DNA from: Nannochloropsis salina CCMP1776
Lineage: Eukaryota > Sar > Eustigmatophyceae > Eustigmatales > Monodopsidaceae
NCBI GenBank assembly: GCA_004565275.1
Contig: SDOX01000021.1
Location: forward strand, 429 to 64,428
Direction of reading: 5' to 3'
Length of the DNA: 64,000 bases
A program made the translations under genes and the position numbers. Under the pieces are notes generated by a model. The model had not been told where the DNA came from. It was given only the letters and a program-made list of their open reading frames with translations, and did not search any database. Of this stretch, positions 1-10,709 are shown in pieces; within the stretch, counting starts at the first letter, position 1, and each line of letters opens with the position of its first letter.

Positions 1-235
1 GAGGGGCCCACTGCCTTTATCTTGTTATAGAGTCACTGTGCCCAAATAATTCGTGCGTAGCATCAACTTTCCGTGGAAAGTGCTGGAAGGGTCCTTTTCC
101 TTGATCCTCGGTGTACCCTCCTAGTAGGTACGCTTTCTTCGCGAACTCAAGGACATGACTTGCTGGTTCTCTCGCGTGGGAGTGTTTATTCGGGAAATCG
201 ACTCGATGCTTATTGGGAAAATTCTTATTGTTAAA

Positions 236-1500
236 TTAGGATTCCAGCTTGATGATGAATATGTCAGAGCCACCAGCAGACGTGAGGGTGGTGCTGCCTA
301 CTGTCATGCTCCCTTCGAAATAACCGGTAGTGTAGGGGCTGCCTGATGCATCCACAGCAATGCCTCTTCCGTCGTCATTACTGGTTCCTCCGAAGCGCCT
401 AGCCCAGACAGGACTGCCGCTGGAGTCCAGCTTGATAATGAAAATCTCAGCAGCACCAGCAGACGTGAGGGTGGTGTTGCCTACTGTCATGCTTGCTTGG
501 AAATTACCGGTAGTGTAGGAGCTGCCTGATGCATCCACAGCAATGGCAAATCCAATGTCATTACTGGTTCCTCCGAAGCTTGTAGCCCAGAGAGGACTGC
601 CGCTGGAGTCCAGCTTGATAATGAATATGTCAGCGGCACCAGCAGACGTGAGGTTGGTGTTGCCTACTGTCATGCTCCTTTGGAAATAACCGGTGGTGTA
701 GGAGTTGCCTGATGCATCCACAGCAATGGCATATCCAATGTCAGAACTGGCTGCTCCAAAGCGCCTAGCCCAGACAGGACTGCCACTGGAGTCCAGCTTG
801 ATGATGAAAATGTCGAAGAGACCAGCAGACGTGAGGGTGGTGTTGCCTACTGTCATGCTCCCTTGGAAATAACCGGTGGTGTAGGGGCTGCCTGATGCAT
901 CCACAGCAATGGCAAATCCAAAGTCATTACTGTTCCTCCGAAGCGCTTAGCCCAGACAGGACTGCCGCTGGAGTCCAGCTTGATGATGAATATGTCAGAG
1001 CCACCAGCAGACGTGAGGGTGGTGCTGCCTACTGTCATGCTTTCTTTGGAAATAACCGGTAGTGTAGGAGCTGCCTGATGCATCCACAGCAATGCTCTTC
1101 CGTCATCATTACTGGTTTCCTCCGAAGCGCCTAGCCCAGACAGGACTGCCCTGGAGTCCAGCTTGATGATGAAATATGTCGCGGGTACCCAGAAAGTGAG
1201 GGTGGTGTTGCCTACTGTCATGCTCCCTTCGGAAATAACCGGTAGTTGTAGGAGGCTGCCTGATGCATCCCACAGCAATGGCAAATCCAAAGCCATTACT
1301 GGTTCCTCCGAAGCTCCGTAGCCCAGACAGGACTGCCGCTGGAGCCGAGCTTGAGATGATGAATATATCAGCGTACCAGCAGACGTGAGGGTGGTGTTGC
1401 CTACTGTCATGCTTTCTTGAAATTACCGGTAGTGTAGGAGCTGTCTGATGCATCCACAGCATGGCAGATTCCAGAGTCATTCCCTGCTTCCTCCGAAGCT
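236..1500 (-). repeat. Seven tandem 183-bp SBBP-coding repeats
   Basis: The block agcttgatgatgaa-tatgtc (or close variants) recurs near 248, 431, 614, 797, 979, 1159 and 1347, a period of 183 bp, equal to 61 codons. Seven units is exactly the number needed for a seven-bladed propeller. The units at 236-950 keep perfect codon phase; the ones at 1100-1500 show small length changes. Confidence 0.85.
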
Positions 1501-2842
1501 CGTAGCCCAAGAAGGTGCTTGGTAGAGGTACGAGTGGTCCTGGAGTAGGCGATGCTGTAGGTGTCGGTTGTTGGGCGAGCCCGTTGGAGTCGTTGAAGGT
1601 GCTTGGGTAGGGGTACGAGTGGGTCCTGGAGTAGGCGATGCTGTAGGTGTCGGTGTTGGGCGAGCCGTTGGAGTCGTTGAAGGTGCTTGGGTAGGGGTAC
1701 GAGTGGGTCCTCTGAGTAGGCGATGCTGTAGGTGTCGGTGTTGGGCGAGCCGTTGGAGTCGTTGAAGGTGCTTGGGTAGGGGTACGAGTGGGTCCTGGAG
1801 TAGGCGATGCTGTAGGTGTCGGTGTTGGGCGAGCCGTTGGAGTCGTTGAAGGTGCTTTGGTAGGGGTACGAGTGGGTCCTGGAGTAGGCGATGCTGTAGG
1901 TGTCGGTGTTGGCGGAGCCGTTGGTGGCGCTGTAGCAGTAGGGATGGAGGTCGGAGGAAGCGTTCTGGGTAAGAGCGCTTCGTACACGTTGTAATCAGGA
2001 TCGACGATGAGGGGTGTGCACACCCCGGCGCAGCAGAAGCACTGGCTGGTCACGGTATTCCAGCTGAAGAGGAATGGTACTTTATCGCCCTCGTTCAATG
2101 AGCAGTATTCATAGCAAGCCTCCGGGGTGTTGATCGATTGCAGCTGTCGATCTTCAGGATGGTAGAGGGCAATGATGCCTTCATGCCTATTGATTCCAGT
2201 GTGCAGCGAAAGACGACGGTCCTCGAAGGGAGCTAGCCGCTCCCCTTGAGAGAAGCGCAAGCCCTCACCAAAGAGCACAAAAGGCTGCGTGGGGTTGACA
2301 GTAGGAGCTGGAGTGGACGCGCACGTCGCGTCTTTACTGCGTTTCAAGTATCGCACTTTTACGATGGCGGGGTTGGCCAGCGGCGTGATGCACGAGGTGT
2401 CTGTAGCATTCATAAGGTAAGCGCAAGCGTCCACCGCGAGCGTCTCAGGGGCACACTGGTCGGCCTTCACCTTGACACGAAAGCGGCGTTTGCCCCCCTT
2501 GCGTTTGGTGAAAGCGAGACCCTGCCAGGAAATAGCTGTGACTCCATCCGCATCCTCAGCAATTTTCGGCGGTGTATAGGGCTTTGAGGACGGACGCATT
2601 GCTGTTCGCTCGACCGATAGCCCGTCCGGCAGGTTCAACTGAAACTCCACGTTGTCCACGGGATCTTTGCTCTTCAGCGTGACGGTGATCTTAGCCATTC
2701 CCTTGCCCGCTACGATCCCACGCCGAGGATTTGGCTTAACATTAGCCGTCAGAGAAAGCCGCGGACACCTTTGAGAGACGGTGGTGAAAATGCTTGCAAA
2801 GCCCAGGAGAGCGACGAAGAAAACGCAAGACAAATCTTTCAT
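236..2842 (-). CDS. Secreted SBBP beta-propeller protein with Pro/Thr linker, reading frame interrupted
   Basis: The start at 2842 gives a signal peptide (MKDLSCVFFVALLGFASIF) after a poor upstream Met. A conserved-looking N-terminal domain follows (about residues 30-200, DUF11-like beta pattern, inferred), then a Cys-rich stretch ending in SQCFCCAGVCTP that resembles a WSC or PAN module, then a Pro/Thr linker, then seven repeats of 61 residues with the signature DIFIIKLDSSGSPVWA. That signature is the SBBP (seven-bladed beta-propeller) repeat. The stop is just after KLES at 236. The last four repeats are in one clean frame, but the linker and first three repeats jump frame several times, so no single reading frame spans the gene. 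This is either a decaying gene or sequencing error in tandem repeats; the intact, low-divergence repeats favour error or very recent damage. A cell-surface or wall role is inference. Confidence 0.7.
1500..1940 (-). repeat. 84-bp minisatellite coding a Pro/Thr linker
   Basis: A unit containing gagtcgttgaaggtgctt recurs near 1587, 1671, 1756 and 1840, a period of 84-85 bp (28 codons), coding ASPTPGPTRTPT-type segments. One-base length differences between units change the reading frame. Such linkers join domains in extracellular algal proteins (family knowledge); expansion or contraction is expected. Confidence 0.8.
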
Positions 2843-3229
2843 TTTTGGATGTGTGGATTTGTGCTTGAATATGGTCGCGTGCGGATTGACAGGTCGACCT
2901 GTAAGAATGTGTGCGATCATCACCCCATTATACATAAATCAAACGGGATACAGCTATCTGCAATGTCTCATTAAGACTTTGTAGGTCTCATAGACGACTA
3001 CACCATGTCAAGAATGTCTGTATCCCTTGGTTCCGTCCACGGGATTCAGGCCAGGATCTCATTCCGAACCAATGTGCTACTGCTACGATTTCGTGGATGG
3101 ACCTCAGCAGGCAATGTAGAAGGCAAGCGAGAAAAATAAAGCATGAGCAGTGCACAGATATTTGCGGGTAAGGAAGGCGGTAACCCGTCAAAGTATAGGC
3201 ACGAGCAACCAAACTCCGCACTCTGGCTC

Positions 3230-4110
3230 GAGTGAACACACGAGAGAATCCGGTCCAATGATTATCCTTACCATTTAATTCTCTTCGAAAGTGAATCTTA
3301 CGAAAGCGAAGAATGAATATGTGACGGCTATGCTATATTGCTCTAGTGGAAGTAGCTCAAGCTTCGACGTACAGTTTTTAGTAAGCGTACTACTTTCTTG
3401 TCTTGCTACATGAATATTCAACCCCCAACCTCTTTTTCGGACGAACACACGAGAGAACGCGATCCCATGAATATTCCCGCCTCAAAATCAAGGGGTCTAG
3501 AAATGGCCACTTTCAATCAGTAAGTGTTCTCTTCGTGGGAAGAGGAATGAATGATGGAGCGTGTTCTTTCGATTGTACGAAACTCAAGAGTCGATAGAAT
3601 AGAGGAATTGTGCTACCCTTTTGTCTTGGTATGTGAATACTCTCTATTGCGCATTCTTTCTCGGGCGAACACGCTAGAGAAGTGGTCCAATCAATATTCC
3701 TCCTTTTTTGATCTTTCTCTCACGGTGAACGCAATAAGATTAAGATATAAATAAGTCCTCTACCCATCTCTTCTCTTGGAAGGAATTCAAGATTCCTCGG
3801 AAATTATTTAGTAAAAATAGTACTACCTTGTCCTGGTACATGAATCCTCACTTCTCTCGGGCTAACTCGCGAGAGAATGCCGTCCAATGAATCTTCCCCC
3901 CGTTTAATCCTAGCTTACGGTTAATATACGAAAAAGAAGATATAATAAATTTTGGACTTTTTTCTTGTCTTTGAGAAAACTCAACATTTAACGGATAGTA
4001 TATGCTAAGAATACTAGATCGTTGTCAAAGTTTATGAATATTTTCAAATCCGCATATTCTTTCGGGCGACCACGCGAGAGAACGCGACCCGATGAATATT
4101 TCCTCTTCTT
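3230..4110. repeat. Decayed ~205-bp tandem satellite, five recognisable units
   Basis: The anchor gaacacacgagagaa, usually followed by a gtccaatgaatatt-like segment, lies at 3234, 3443, 3667, 3863 and 4068. Spacings are 209, 224, 196 and 205 bp. Other unit parts also repeat: a cttgtctt-gctacatgaat block about 40 bp before each anchor, and a tagtaa-aatactac block before that. A further weak copy, aatgaatattctcgc, sits near 4541, about two periods downstream. Units differ by many substitutions, so the array is old. No coding potential is seen. Confidence 0.75.
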
Positions 4111-4194
4111 AACTCTTTTTGGTGTACAGAATGATCATATTTGACGTATTGACGCGAATATGTGGATGACATGAGAATGCTAAGGGAGCAGGTT

Positions 4195-4242
4195 ATCAGC
4201 GATAGGAGGTTGGGTGAATAGGATATCAGCGATAGGAGGTTG
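4195..4242. repeat. Short direct repeat, 18-mer twice at 30-bp spacing
   Basis: The string atcagcgataggaggttg occurs at 4195 and again at 4225 without mismatch, immediately after the satellite array. No function is apparent. Confidence 0.8.
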
Positions 4243-5078
4243 AGAGAGTGTTACAGGATTATATCCTTTATGGGCTCTCAGTCCGTACCACGTCGTGCTG
4301 ATCGCCATTGTATCATGTCATGTTTGCGTCCACCTAATCATTTTGTATGTTATATCATTCTACGACAACAGGACTGGCGTCGACCAGTGTCTTTAGTTGT
4401 CTTCGATTATCTTTGGTCTGTTGGTTATCTTAGTACGAGATTCTTGGATGAATCATTCTCAGGGAGAATAGTGGTCGTACTGAAGAATTAACTGGGTATT
4501 GGGTTATCCGCAACGTTTTGGTTTGTTTATTCGCATCACCAATGAATATTCTCGCTTCTCGACCGGCATACATACCATAGGATGAAGTTATATTTTTGAC
4601 TTAGATCTGTTGTATAGGATACATTCCTACTCATGACCAAGGATTTTTCGTTGAGGCTTGAAGATTGCTTCATGCCTCATGATTCATATACTTGGGCTGA
4701 TGTTTGCGTATTTTCTGAGAGGTGGACCCCTCACAAGCGCCCATAAAACTTCGAACGCTCCCATACAAGCACATATTCACTCACGCGTACTCACACTATA
4801 CTCAGACGTGACCCATTAGATGAGGAGCACTACATTAGATCGGTGCATATGCATTTTTTGGGGGGGAAGGAAGACATGCACATCTTAGAACGTCTTGACA
4901 CATTTTACCTGGCTTTTCTCATCACAATTTTCTTTGGTGATGGCTTGAAATTTTCATCAAAGCTAGGGCAAGGAATAAATGTAAGTTCTGGGATGATCGG
5001 CTTATGTTCATTGTCAGCCTGCTTACATTGTCGCTTCATCTATTTGGTAAACGCCGGCTTATTTTGTTCATGCTAAAT

Positions 5079-5099
5079 GTTAGGGTTAGGGTTAGGGTT
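5079..5099 (+). repeat. Interstitial telomere-type tract (TTAGGG)3
   Basis: The sequence gttagggttagggttaggg is three perfect telomere-type repeats inside the window, with unique DNA on both sides. It is far too short to be a chromosome end; an old internal telomere scar or a telo-box-like promoter element are both possible. Confidence 0.85.
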
Positions 5100-5801
5100 A
5101 CTACAGGCTGTGTTTGACTACATATATCAATGTGCTCCAGTAGACAATAGGTACGTGCCACAGTGCTCTTTTTCCAATTTTTTTGATGAAAAATACGTTT
5201 GGGAATATTACGAGCTTCATTCACTCTCCTTCTCCTGCCTTATCCCGTCTTCTTGCCTTGTTCGATTCTTTACCCCCATTGTTCCTTCCTCCACCGATGA
5301 TGTTACGGATAGACGCATGTCACCCCCTTCTTTGTTGCCCTCTCTCTGACCCTGACACACTCTATGCACCTTTCCTCGTTCTCTCTCCCCTTGCGAGGGA
5401 CTTGACATAGGTGGATGCACTCCCAAGACCCCCTCGCCCCGTTCCTCTTGTCCTTTCTTGTTTCCACGTGATCGTGTGTAAAAATTTCCACCATGATGAG
5501 TTTGTAACTCTCGCAATGACATTGAAGCGAAAGTGATGTTATTTCCATAACTGCCTGAACCTATATCCTTCCGTCCTCCTGCACTCCCTTGATAGGAGGA
5601 TGCCAGTCTACCCGCAGCATGATCTGATTAAAAGAAAATGAGGATGGACAAGAAGAAAATCGCAGCAGAGGTATAATAAAGCCAAGAATCAACAAGCTTA
5701 AAACAGTTGAAACAGTTTTTTCTTGTCTGATGGAAAGAAGGAAAAAAAATGAATAATAAAAATGGCGGGGGTACGAACGCACGTTTTGTGATCGGCAGAA
5801 T

Positions 5802-8800
5802 TCAATTGCGATAGGGTGTCTCTATTGAGTATGAAAAAATACCTGCACGAGGCGTTCCGTAGAGAGAGGCTCCTCGCTCTCGAATGAGCCGGGGATCAGT
5901 GCGGTCTTGGATCAGAGGAGACCGCATGAGAGCGGGCGAGGCCTGAGTGAGGAGAAAGAGGCAGGGAGTGTTTGTTAGGATAGCGCGAAAACCAAGTTGG
6001 TCAAAGAAGGTGAATGGGAAAAATAAAGATGCGAAAATAAAGCAATGCTGAAGGAATATGATGAGAAAGTCGAAGTAATCCAAATATTCACTCATAGATA
6101 CCCGAGAAAAGCCAGAAGAGAAATGCAACTTTTGTCCGTGGATGTAATGAAATATTGCCCTTACCATACTACGATCTGTCCGAATTACAGGTGCAAAGTC
6201 CTCGATCGATTGCGCCCGAATCCTGGCATCCCCTTTGTCCTCCTCCGTCCCGGCCTCCACCCTCTCGTAGCCAGCGTAGGAAGGAAAGAGAAGCCAAGGT
6301 ACGGAGCCGTTGTAGACGGCGGTGCCAAAAAAGAGGAGGAGCATTCCTCCAAACTGCAGCCAGGAGTAGACCGTCCAGGCCTCTCCGAAGCGGCCGTACG
6401 TGAAGACGTAGTAGATAATAAGGTCCGTGCCTGAGGAGAGAGAGTATCTGCTTTTGAGTTGCTCGGGTGAGAGGGTACCAGAGTTCACAGTCGTTCTCAC
6501 TACTCCGTAGTGGTTGTGGATGTGTATGGGCGTACGTAGACTTCTTTCAACGAACGATCGAATGATTTACTTTACACCACTCCCTTGAGAGCCCTATTCT
6601 CCACCCCTTCTACCCCTACCCCAGACAGAGATGGGCCGGAAGTTGTCGAGGATGGCGTGCCAGACTGAGGAAAGAAAATGCGTGACGTAGATGGCAAAGA
6701 TGTTGTAGCAAGCTACCTGGAGAAGAGAGGAGGAAATAGAAGGTATCAGACGGGGAAGGACGCATGAGTATGCTAAGAAGTGTTGATAATGGAGTAGGGG
6801 ACAAAAGTAGCAAAGGCGCGTGGGCTTGAGAAGCCATGAAAACACGGGAGACGAGAGAGCACCGAGAAACGGGCAAAAGAGTCGCAATCGCACCGTGAGG
6901 AAAAATATAAGGAGGACTGCCTGTAGCGGTGCGCTATTGCGAATCATCGCCAGGGAGTCGAAGACATTCTCCATAGAACCGCCCTCATCGGTTCCGGGAA
7001 GATAGTAGGCTGAGGGAAAGACGACAAAAAGCATGAGGGTCATGCCCCAGAGGCCCTGTGGAGGAAAAGGCGAGGATGTAAAGGACCAGGGAGAAGCAGG
7101 AAGCGGCCGGAGTGGTAGATTGCGAGAAAGGCATTAAAGCCAAGGGAGATGGGGAGCTTGCTTCGCTATGAGTGTTCTCAACTCTAGCAGTGTAACAGGG
7201 TTTCGACTTTGTTTTCTCACCTCTAACCCAACCAGCACCATTGGCGGGAGGCTTTCCACAGTCATAACCTGCGCAAATCAACAATAAGTATTGAGCGACA
7301 AAATGTGAGACATCCCACCGTTTCAACTTCCTTTTTTCCCATCCTCCCAGTGTGTTCTACCTGACGACAGCTGAACCCCCCTCTCCTTCCCTCCCTTTCC
7401 CGCTCCTTCCGTACCTTCTCCTCAAATACGTATTGAGTGCCCTGGACCAGACACGACAAAAGGATGAAACCAATACCCACACGGGGGTCTCGATTGTCTG
7501 CGCAAAAGGAAGTAGGATGGAAGAAGGGGGATTCGCGAGGGCTCGAAGGTGAGCACAGACCGAAAGAAGAGAGCAGAGGGAGGAAAGGGAGCACAGCGCA
7601 TAAGTTTAAAATAAATGGAGAAGATAACACGTGCGGCACTGACCAATGGTATTTTCGTGATCGAAGAAGGTGGTGGAGGCCACAAGCATCATGGCCACAA
7701 GGTTTATGCTAACACCGAGCCACATGTGCGGGGCGAGATGGTCCTTCAAGACGAAGGCCTGAGCGAGAAGGGGAGGGGGGGAGATAGAGGAACGGAGAGA
7801 GAAAGGAAAGGCATGAGGTGCCGGGAGAGGGGATCTAAGCACGTCTTCGGCTTTTCTCGGAGTTGCCAACTATCTCAGCTTTCTTCACATCTGTCTGCTC
7901 CCTTGCTCCTCCTGCCCTCTTCTCCTTCCACTTTTCTCCAGCACCCAAACCTTGAGAAGGGCTGTGATGATGATGACCGTGCATCGGACGAGCTGATAGA
8001 CGGATACGGTAACGTAGAGAAGGCCCACCTAGGAAGCAGATGGAAAGGGAGTGTTTGGAAAGGAGATGAGGAGGGTTGAGGAGAAGGTTCAATCGCTCAT
8101 GGCTGTTTGCAAGTGACAAAATAAGGTCACAGGACTGGCGATTGAGTTTGTCGTTTCCCTCCCGCTATCCGTAATCATTTTTCTTTCTTCCCGTCTGCAA
8201 TGCCCTCAACTCCCCCGTTTCGACCCCGTGATACTCCTCTCCTTCCTTACTTTCGCAAAAGCTGTCCCCACAAGGTCGAAGAGGGAGGGAGCAAGGACAA
8301 GCAGACAAAGACGCCAGTTCAGCGGTTTGGGCTCGTCCGATGGAGAGGGAGGGTAAAGACGAGCGTAGACGCGCATGGCTGGAAGGGCTGGGGAAAAGGC
8401 GTCAAGATGGGAATGAAGGGTTGATGAGAGCATCTGAAGAGGAATTTAAAAAAGGAGAAAGAGGTGAACTAACCCATCGCCATGGCCATGAACATGAGAA
8501 ACGTTGTAGTAAGAGGCTTTTCAAACGGTTTTCTAGTCCCGTCCGCGCCGACTGAAGTCATTTGATAGGCGACCTGCAGCGGGAAGAGCACACGAGAATG
8601 ATCGGAGCTCGATGAAGTTAAGCTGTCATGTCTGGCGAGGTATCTCGATTTTTAATAGCTCCTCAATCTTTGTACAAGCCTAGCGTGGTCGTGCATGAAC
8701 TCCACCTTCATCTCCACAACCCCCCTATTGCTTCCATGCACGAACAAACCTTGATGGTTATAGAGCTGAATGTTCCCGTAAACAAGCCCATCAGGAAAGC

Positions 8801-8848
8801 ACTCATGCCGGGGCCATCACAGCCCAGGGTAGTGTGGCCTTTGGCCAT
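5802..8848 (-). CDS. SLC35F6-like drug/metabolite transporter, 438 residues, 11 exons
   Basis: The exons, read on the minus strand, are 8750-8848, 8474-8573, 8251-8378, 7951-8028, 7644-7758, 7415-7497, 7221-7268, 6894-7055, 6620-6716, 6165-6430 and 5802-5942; every junction is GT-AG and in phase. An in-frame stop just upstream fixes the Met at 8848. The protein has about ten membrane segments. Family hallmarks of SLC35F6 (EamA superfamily) are LVQGTQYVFEEK, then PPMVLVGLEGLWG, then SVWHAILDNFRPISVW, then FGGMLLLFFGTAVYNG. SLC35F6 is a lysosomal or mitochondrial-membrane member of the nucleotide-sugar transporter clan with unproven substrate. The tail of about 70 residues after the last helix is hydrophilic and probably cytosolic. 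The third exon may start 11 bp upstream at an alternative AG. Confidence 0.88.
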
Positions 8849-9608
8849 GGTGCAAGTGCCTCCCTATTTGTCTAAGCAATAGGTTGCAAATGAACTCAGA
8901 ACTACCGCTCGTCTTGTTTGACTTTGGCGCCGTAACTCCAAGGAAGTTTATTCGTTCTATCGAGATCCGACCTTAACAACTGCTGCTGTTCAGTTTATTT
9001 CTTTCCTCTGGCCTCTGCTGTAAGATGTGAAATAAAATATAATCATGATGAAGAGATGGGCTTTTATTTCCACAGCGACGCGAAACGGGAGGAATCAAAG
9101 CCAGCACGAGCCAAAATTTTATGGGGGACGAGGACTATTATCTGATTTGTTTGAGATCACCTGTAGCTGAGGAAGAAAGATGATGGAACGCTGTACATCC
9201 AGAATTTTGCATGGACTAGCACGAGCCTCGACCTCCTGCATAGTTCTGAGCAAAATGCACGCGCCCGCGAGTCACGAAAGTTGGCGCTGAATTCATAGAA
9301 GCTCATGTGACACATTATTTATAACAATGTTCCGCACAGGAAGAGGTGAGGATCATAGAATCACGCACTCAATCATTCAGCGTGGCAGAAAGCACCGCCC
9401 GTCTGTACTCGAATGTATGCGGCGTCGTTCGTAGGGAGGAGGTTAAGCCAAGACCCTCGTACTACATGGTTTGAGACTTGCTGTCTCTGGGGCGCATTTC
9501 AAGCCTGCAGGTGCGCACGTAACCTGATGTTTGGGCTCGCAAGCCACGTCGTTTGCCAAAACTTTCAAAGATGGCAATTAAAAGCTATTTTCTTCTTTTC
9601 TTGTAGGC
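8849..9608. other. Divergent intergenic region
   Basis: This interval lies between the starts of the SLC35F6-like gene (-) and the lumenal candidate (+), so it should hold both promoters. A pyrimidine tract ending in cttttcttgtag stops three bases before the Met at 9609 and looks like a splice acceptor, suggesting a 5' UTR intron for the plus-strand gene. No coding exon is supported. Confidence 0.5.
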
Positions 9609-10436
9609 ATGGCAGTTGACTTCAAGAGACTTTTTGCTCGATCGGCCCCTGTCCTTCAGCTGTTTTTCAACATCTTCTGCCTTCCAGTCGCATTTGCGCA
9701 TCATGCACGTCATGGCATGTCTTCCACACCTGCCTTCCAACCGTCAGGCTCAGCGGCTTTACAAATCTCGCGCAAGGCTTCCTTGGCAGTGACTCCTGTT
9801 GCCCTCCTAGGCCTTATGCCTCCTGTCAGCGTTGCCTCCTCAACTACCCGGACGGCTCCACCTTCTCTACCAAAAGAGGTAGACGGCGGACCGACGCTAC
9901 GCGAGAAAGGCCGTCCTCCACTCCTAGAGGCCTTAGTGTATCTGCCCAAAGGTGTTAATTATTGGGGCCAACTCGTGCCCGAGAGCAAGAACTCAGCTCC
10001 GGACAGTATAGCAGTCGCAGGCACGGGCACTGAAGCCTTGTTTCTTACTGCTTCTTTTCAGAATAAGCTTATTTTGGGCGCGCGCGTGCCCATGCAGGGT
10101 ATCATGTTCCCTTTCTTGGCACAGTTTTACGAGGATAACATTTTGGGCGGCAAAAACATATGGGAAGGTGTCAAGTCCAAGGACCTCGTGGTTCGGGCCC
10201 GTGTGTGTTCATCTGGTAGCTATCCTCCATGCAACGTCCCTCTCTTGAAAGCTGCGTCACTTTCCAAGTTCTTTCCGGAGGTGCGTGACCCGAACACGCC
10301 CGAGAGTGCAGAGGTCATCGCCCGTAACGTCCGCATCGGCGCGAGCTTGATGCTGCAGCCGGTCACCGAATCCACGACGTTAGAGCGAATGCGGGTTATG
10401 GATGGAGGCTTAGACAGAATAAGGAGAGAGCTTTGA
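9609..10436 (+). CDS. Predicted thylakoid-lumen protein, unknown function, 275 residues
   Basis: This is a single exon. The leader has three parts: a signal peptide (hydrophobic VLQLFFNIFCLPVAFA), a Ser/Ala/Arg-rich transit-like segment, then a second hydrophobic stretch (VTPVALLGLMPPVSVAS) ending in a small-residue cleavage site. That architecture is what nucleus-encoded thylakoid-lumen proteins of complex plastids use (established), so lumen targeting is inferred. The mature part (about residues 80-275) has segments ALFLTAS, FPFLAQFYEDNIL and DLVVRARVC that recall the beta-rich C-terminal domain of CcmI/NrfG-type cytochrome c assembly factors, but this is a pattern impression only. Two Cys (ARVCSSGSYPPC) are close enough to form a disulfide. 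It converges with RRP41. Confidence 0.65.
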   Translation: MAVDFKRLFARSAPVLQLFFNIFCLPVAFAHHARHGMSSTPAFQPSGSAALQISRKASLAVTPVALLGLMPPVSVASSTTRTAPPSLPKEVDGGPTLREKGRPPLLEALVYLPKGVNYWGQLVPESKNSAPDSIAVAGTGTEALFLTASFQNKLILGARVPMQGIMFPFLAQFYEDNILGGKNIWEGVKSKDLVVRARVCSSGSYPPCNVPLLKAASLSKFFPEVRDPNTPESAEVIARNVRIGASLMLQPVTESTTLERMRVMDGGLDRIRREL

Positions 10437-10709
10437 GAATTGAAAGGGTAGCATGAGTAAAATAATATGCAACGAGGGGTAGACAAGAAAAATGGGCCAT
10501 GCCGATGACACGCGATGTTGGAGCTCTTTCTTTTGCGGATAGTCTATTTACACATCTCTGGGACGCCAGGATAAAAGAGTATGTGGGGACGTATTTCTAT
10601 AAAACAGCGGCTTGGGGTCAAGGGCCCCGCTATGGCATCTTGTCATCCCCTTTGACTGAAAGCACCCTGATCCTCTCTGAACGAGCATGCCGCTTTTACT
10701 CAAACACAG

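Larger units (their letters stand above)
2843..5801. other. Gene-free interval with satellite and telomere-like DNA
   Basis: No open frame here shows a domain, signal peptide or splice pattern that I can support. It holds the decayed ~205-bp satellite (3230-4110, weak copy near 4540), a short duplicated 18-mer (4195-4242), a (TTAGGG)3 tract (5079-5099), a pyrimidine-rich stretch (5220-5480) and the probable 3' UTR of the SLC35F6-like gene (5560-5801). Confidence 0.6.

Noticed and set aside
3230-4110. CRISPR-like or LTR-like reading of the repeats
   Set aside because: Units are about 205 bp, adjacent and diverged, without short identical repeats and unique spacers, and without paired terminal repeats or coding parts of a mobile element.
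5077-5522. Overlapping small open frames on both strands beside the TTAGGG tract
   Set aside because: Pyrimidine-rich low-complexity translation with no start context, splice sites or signature.
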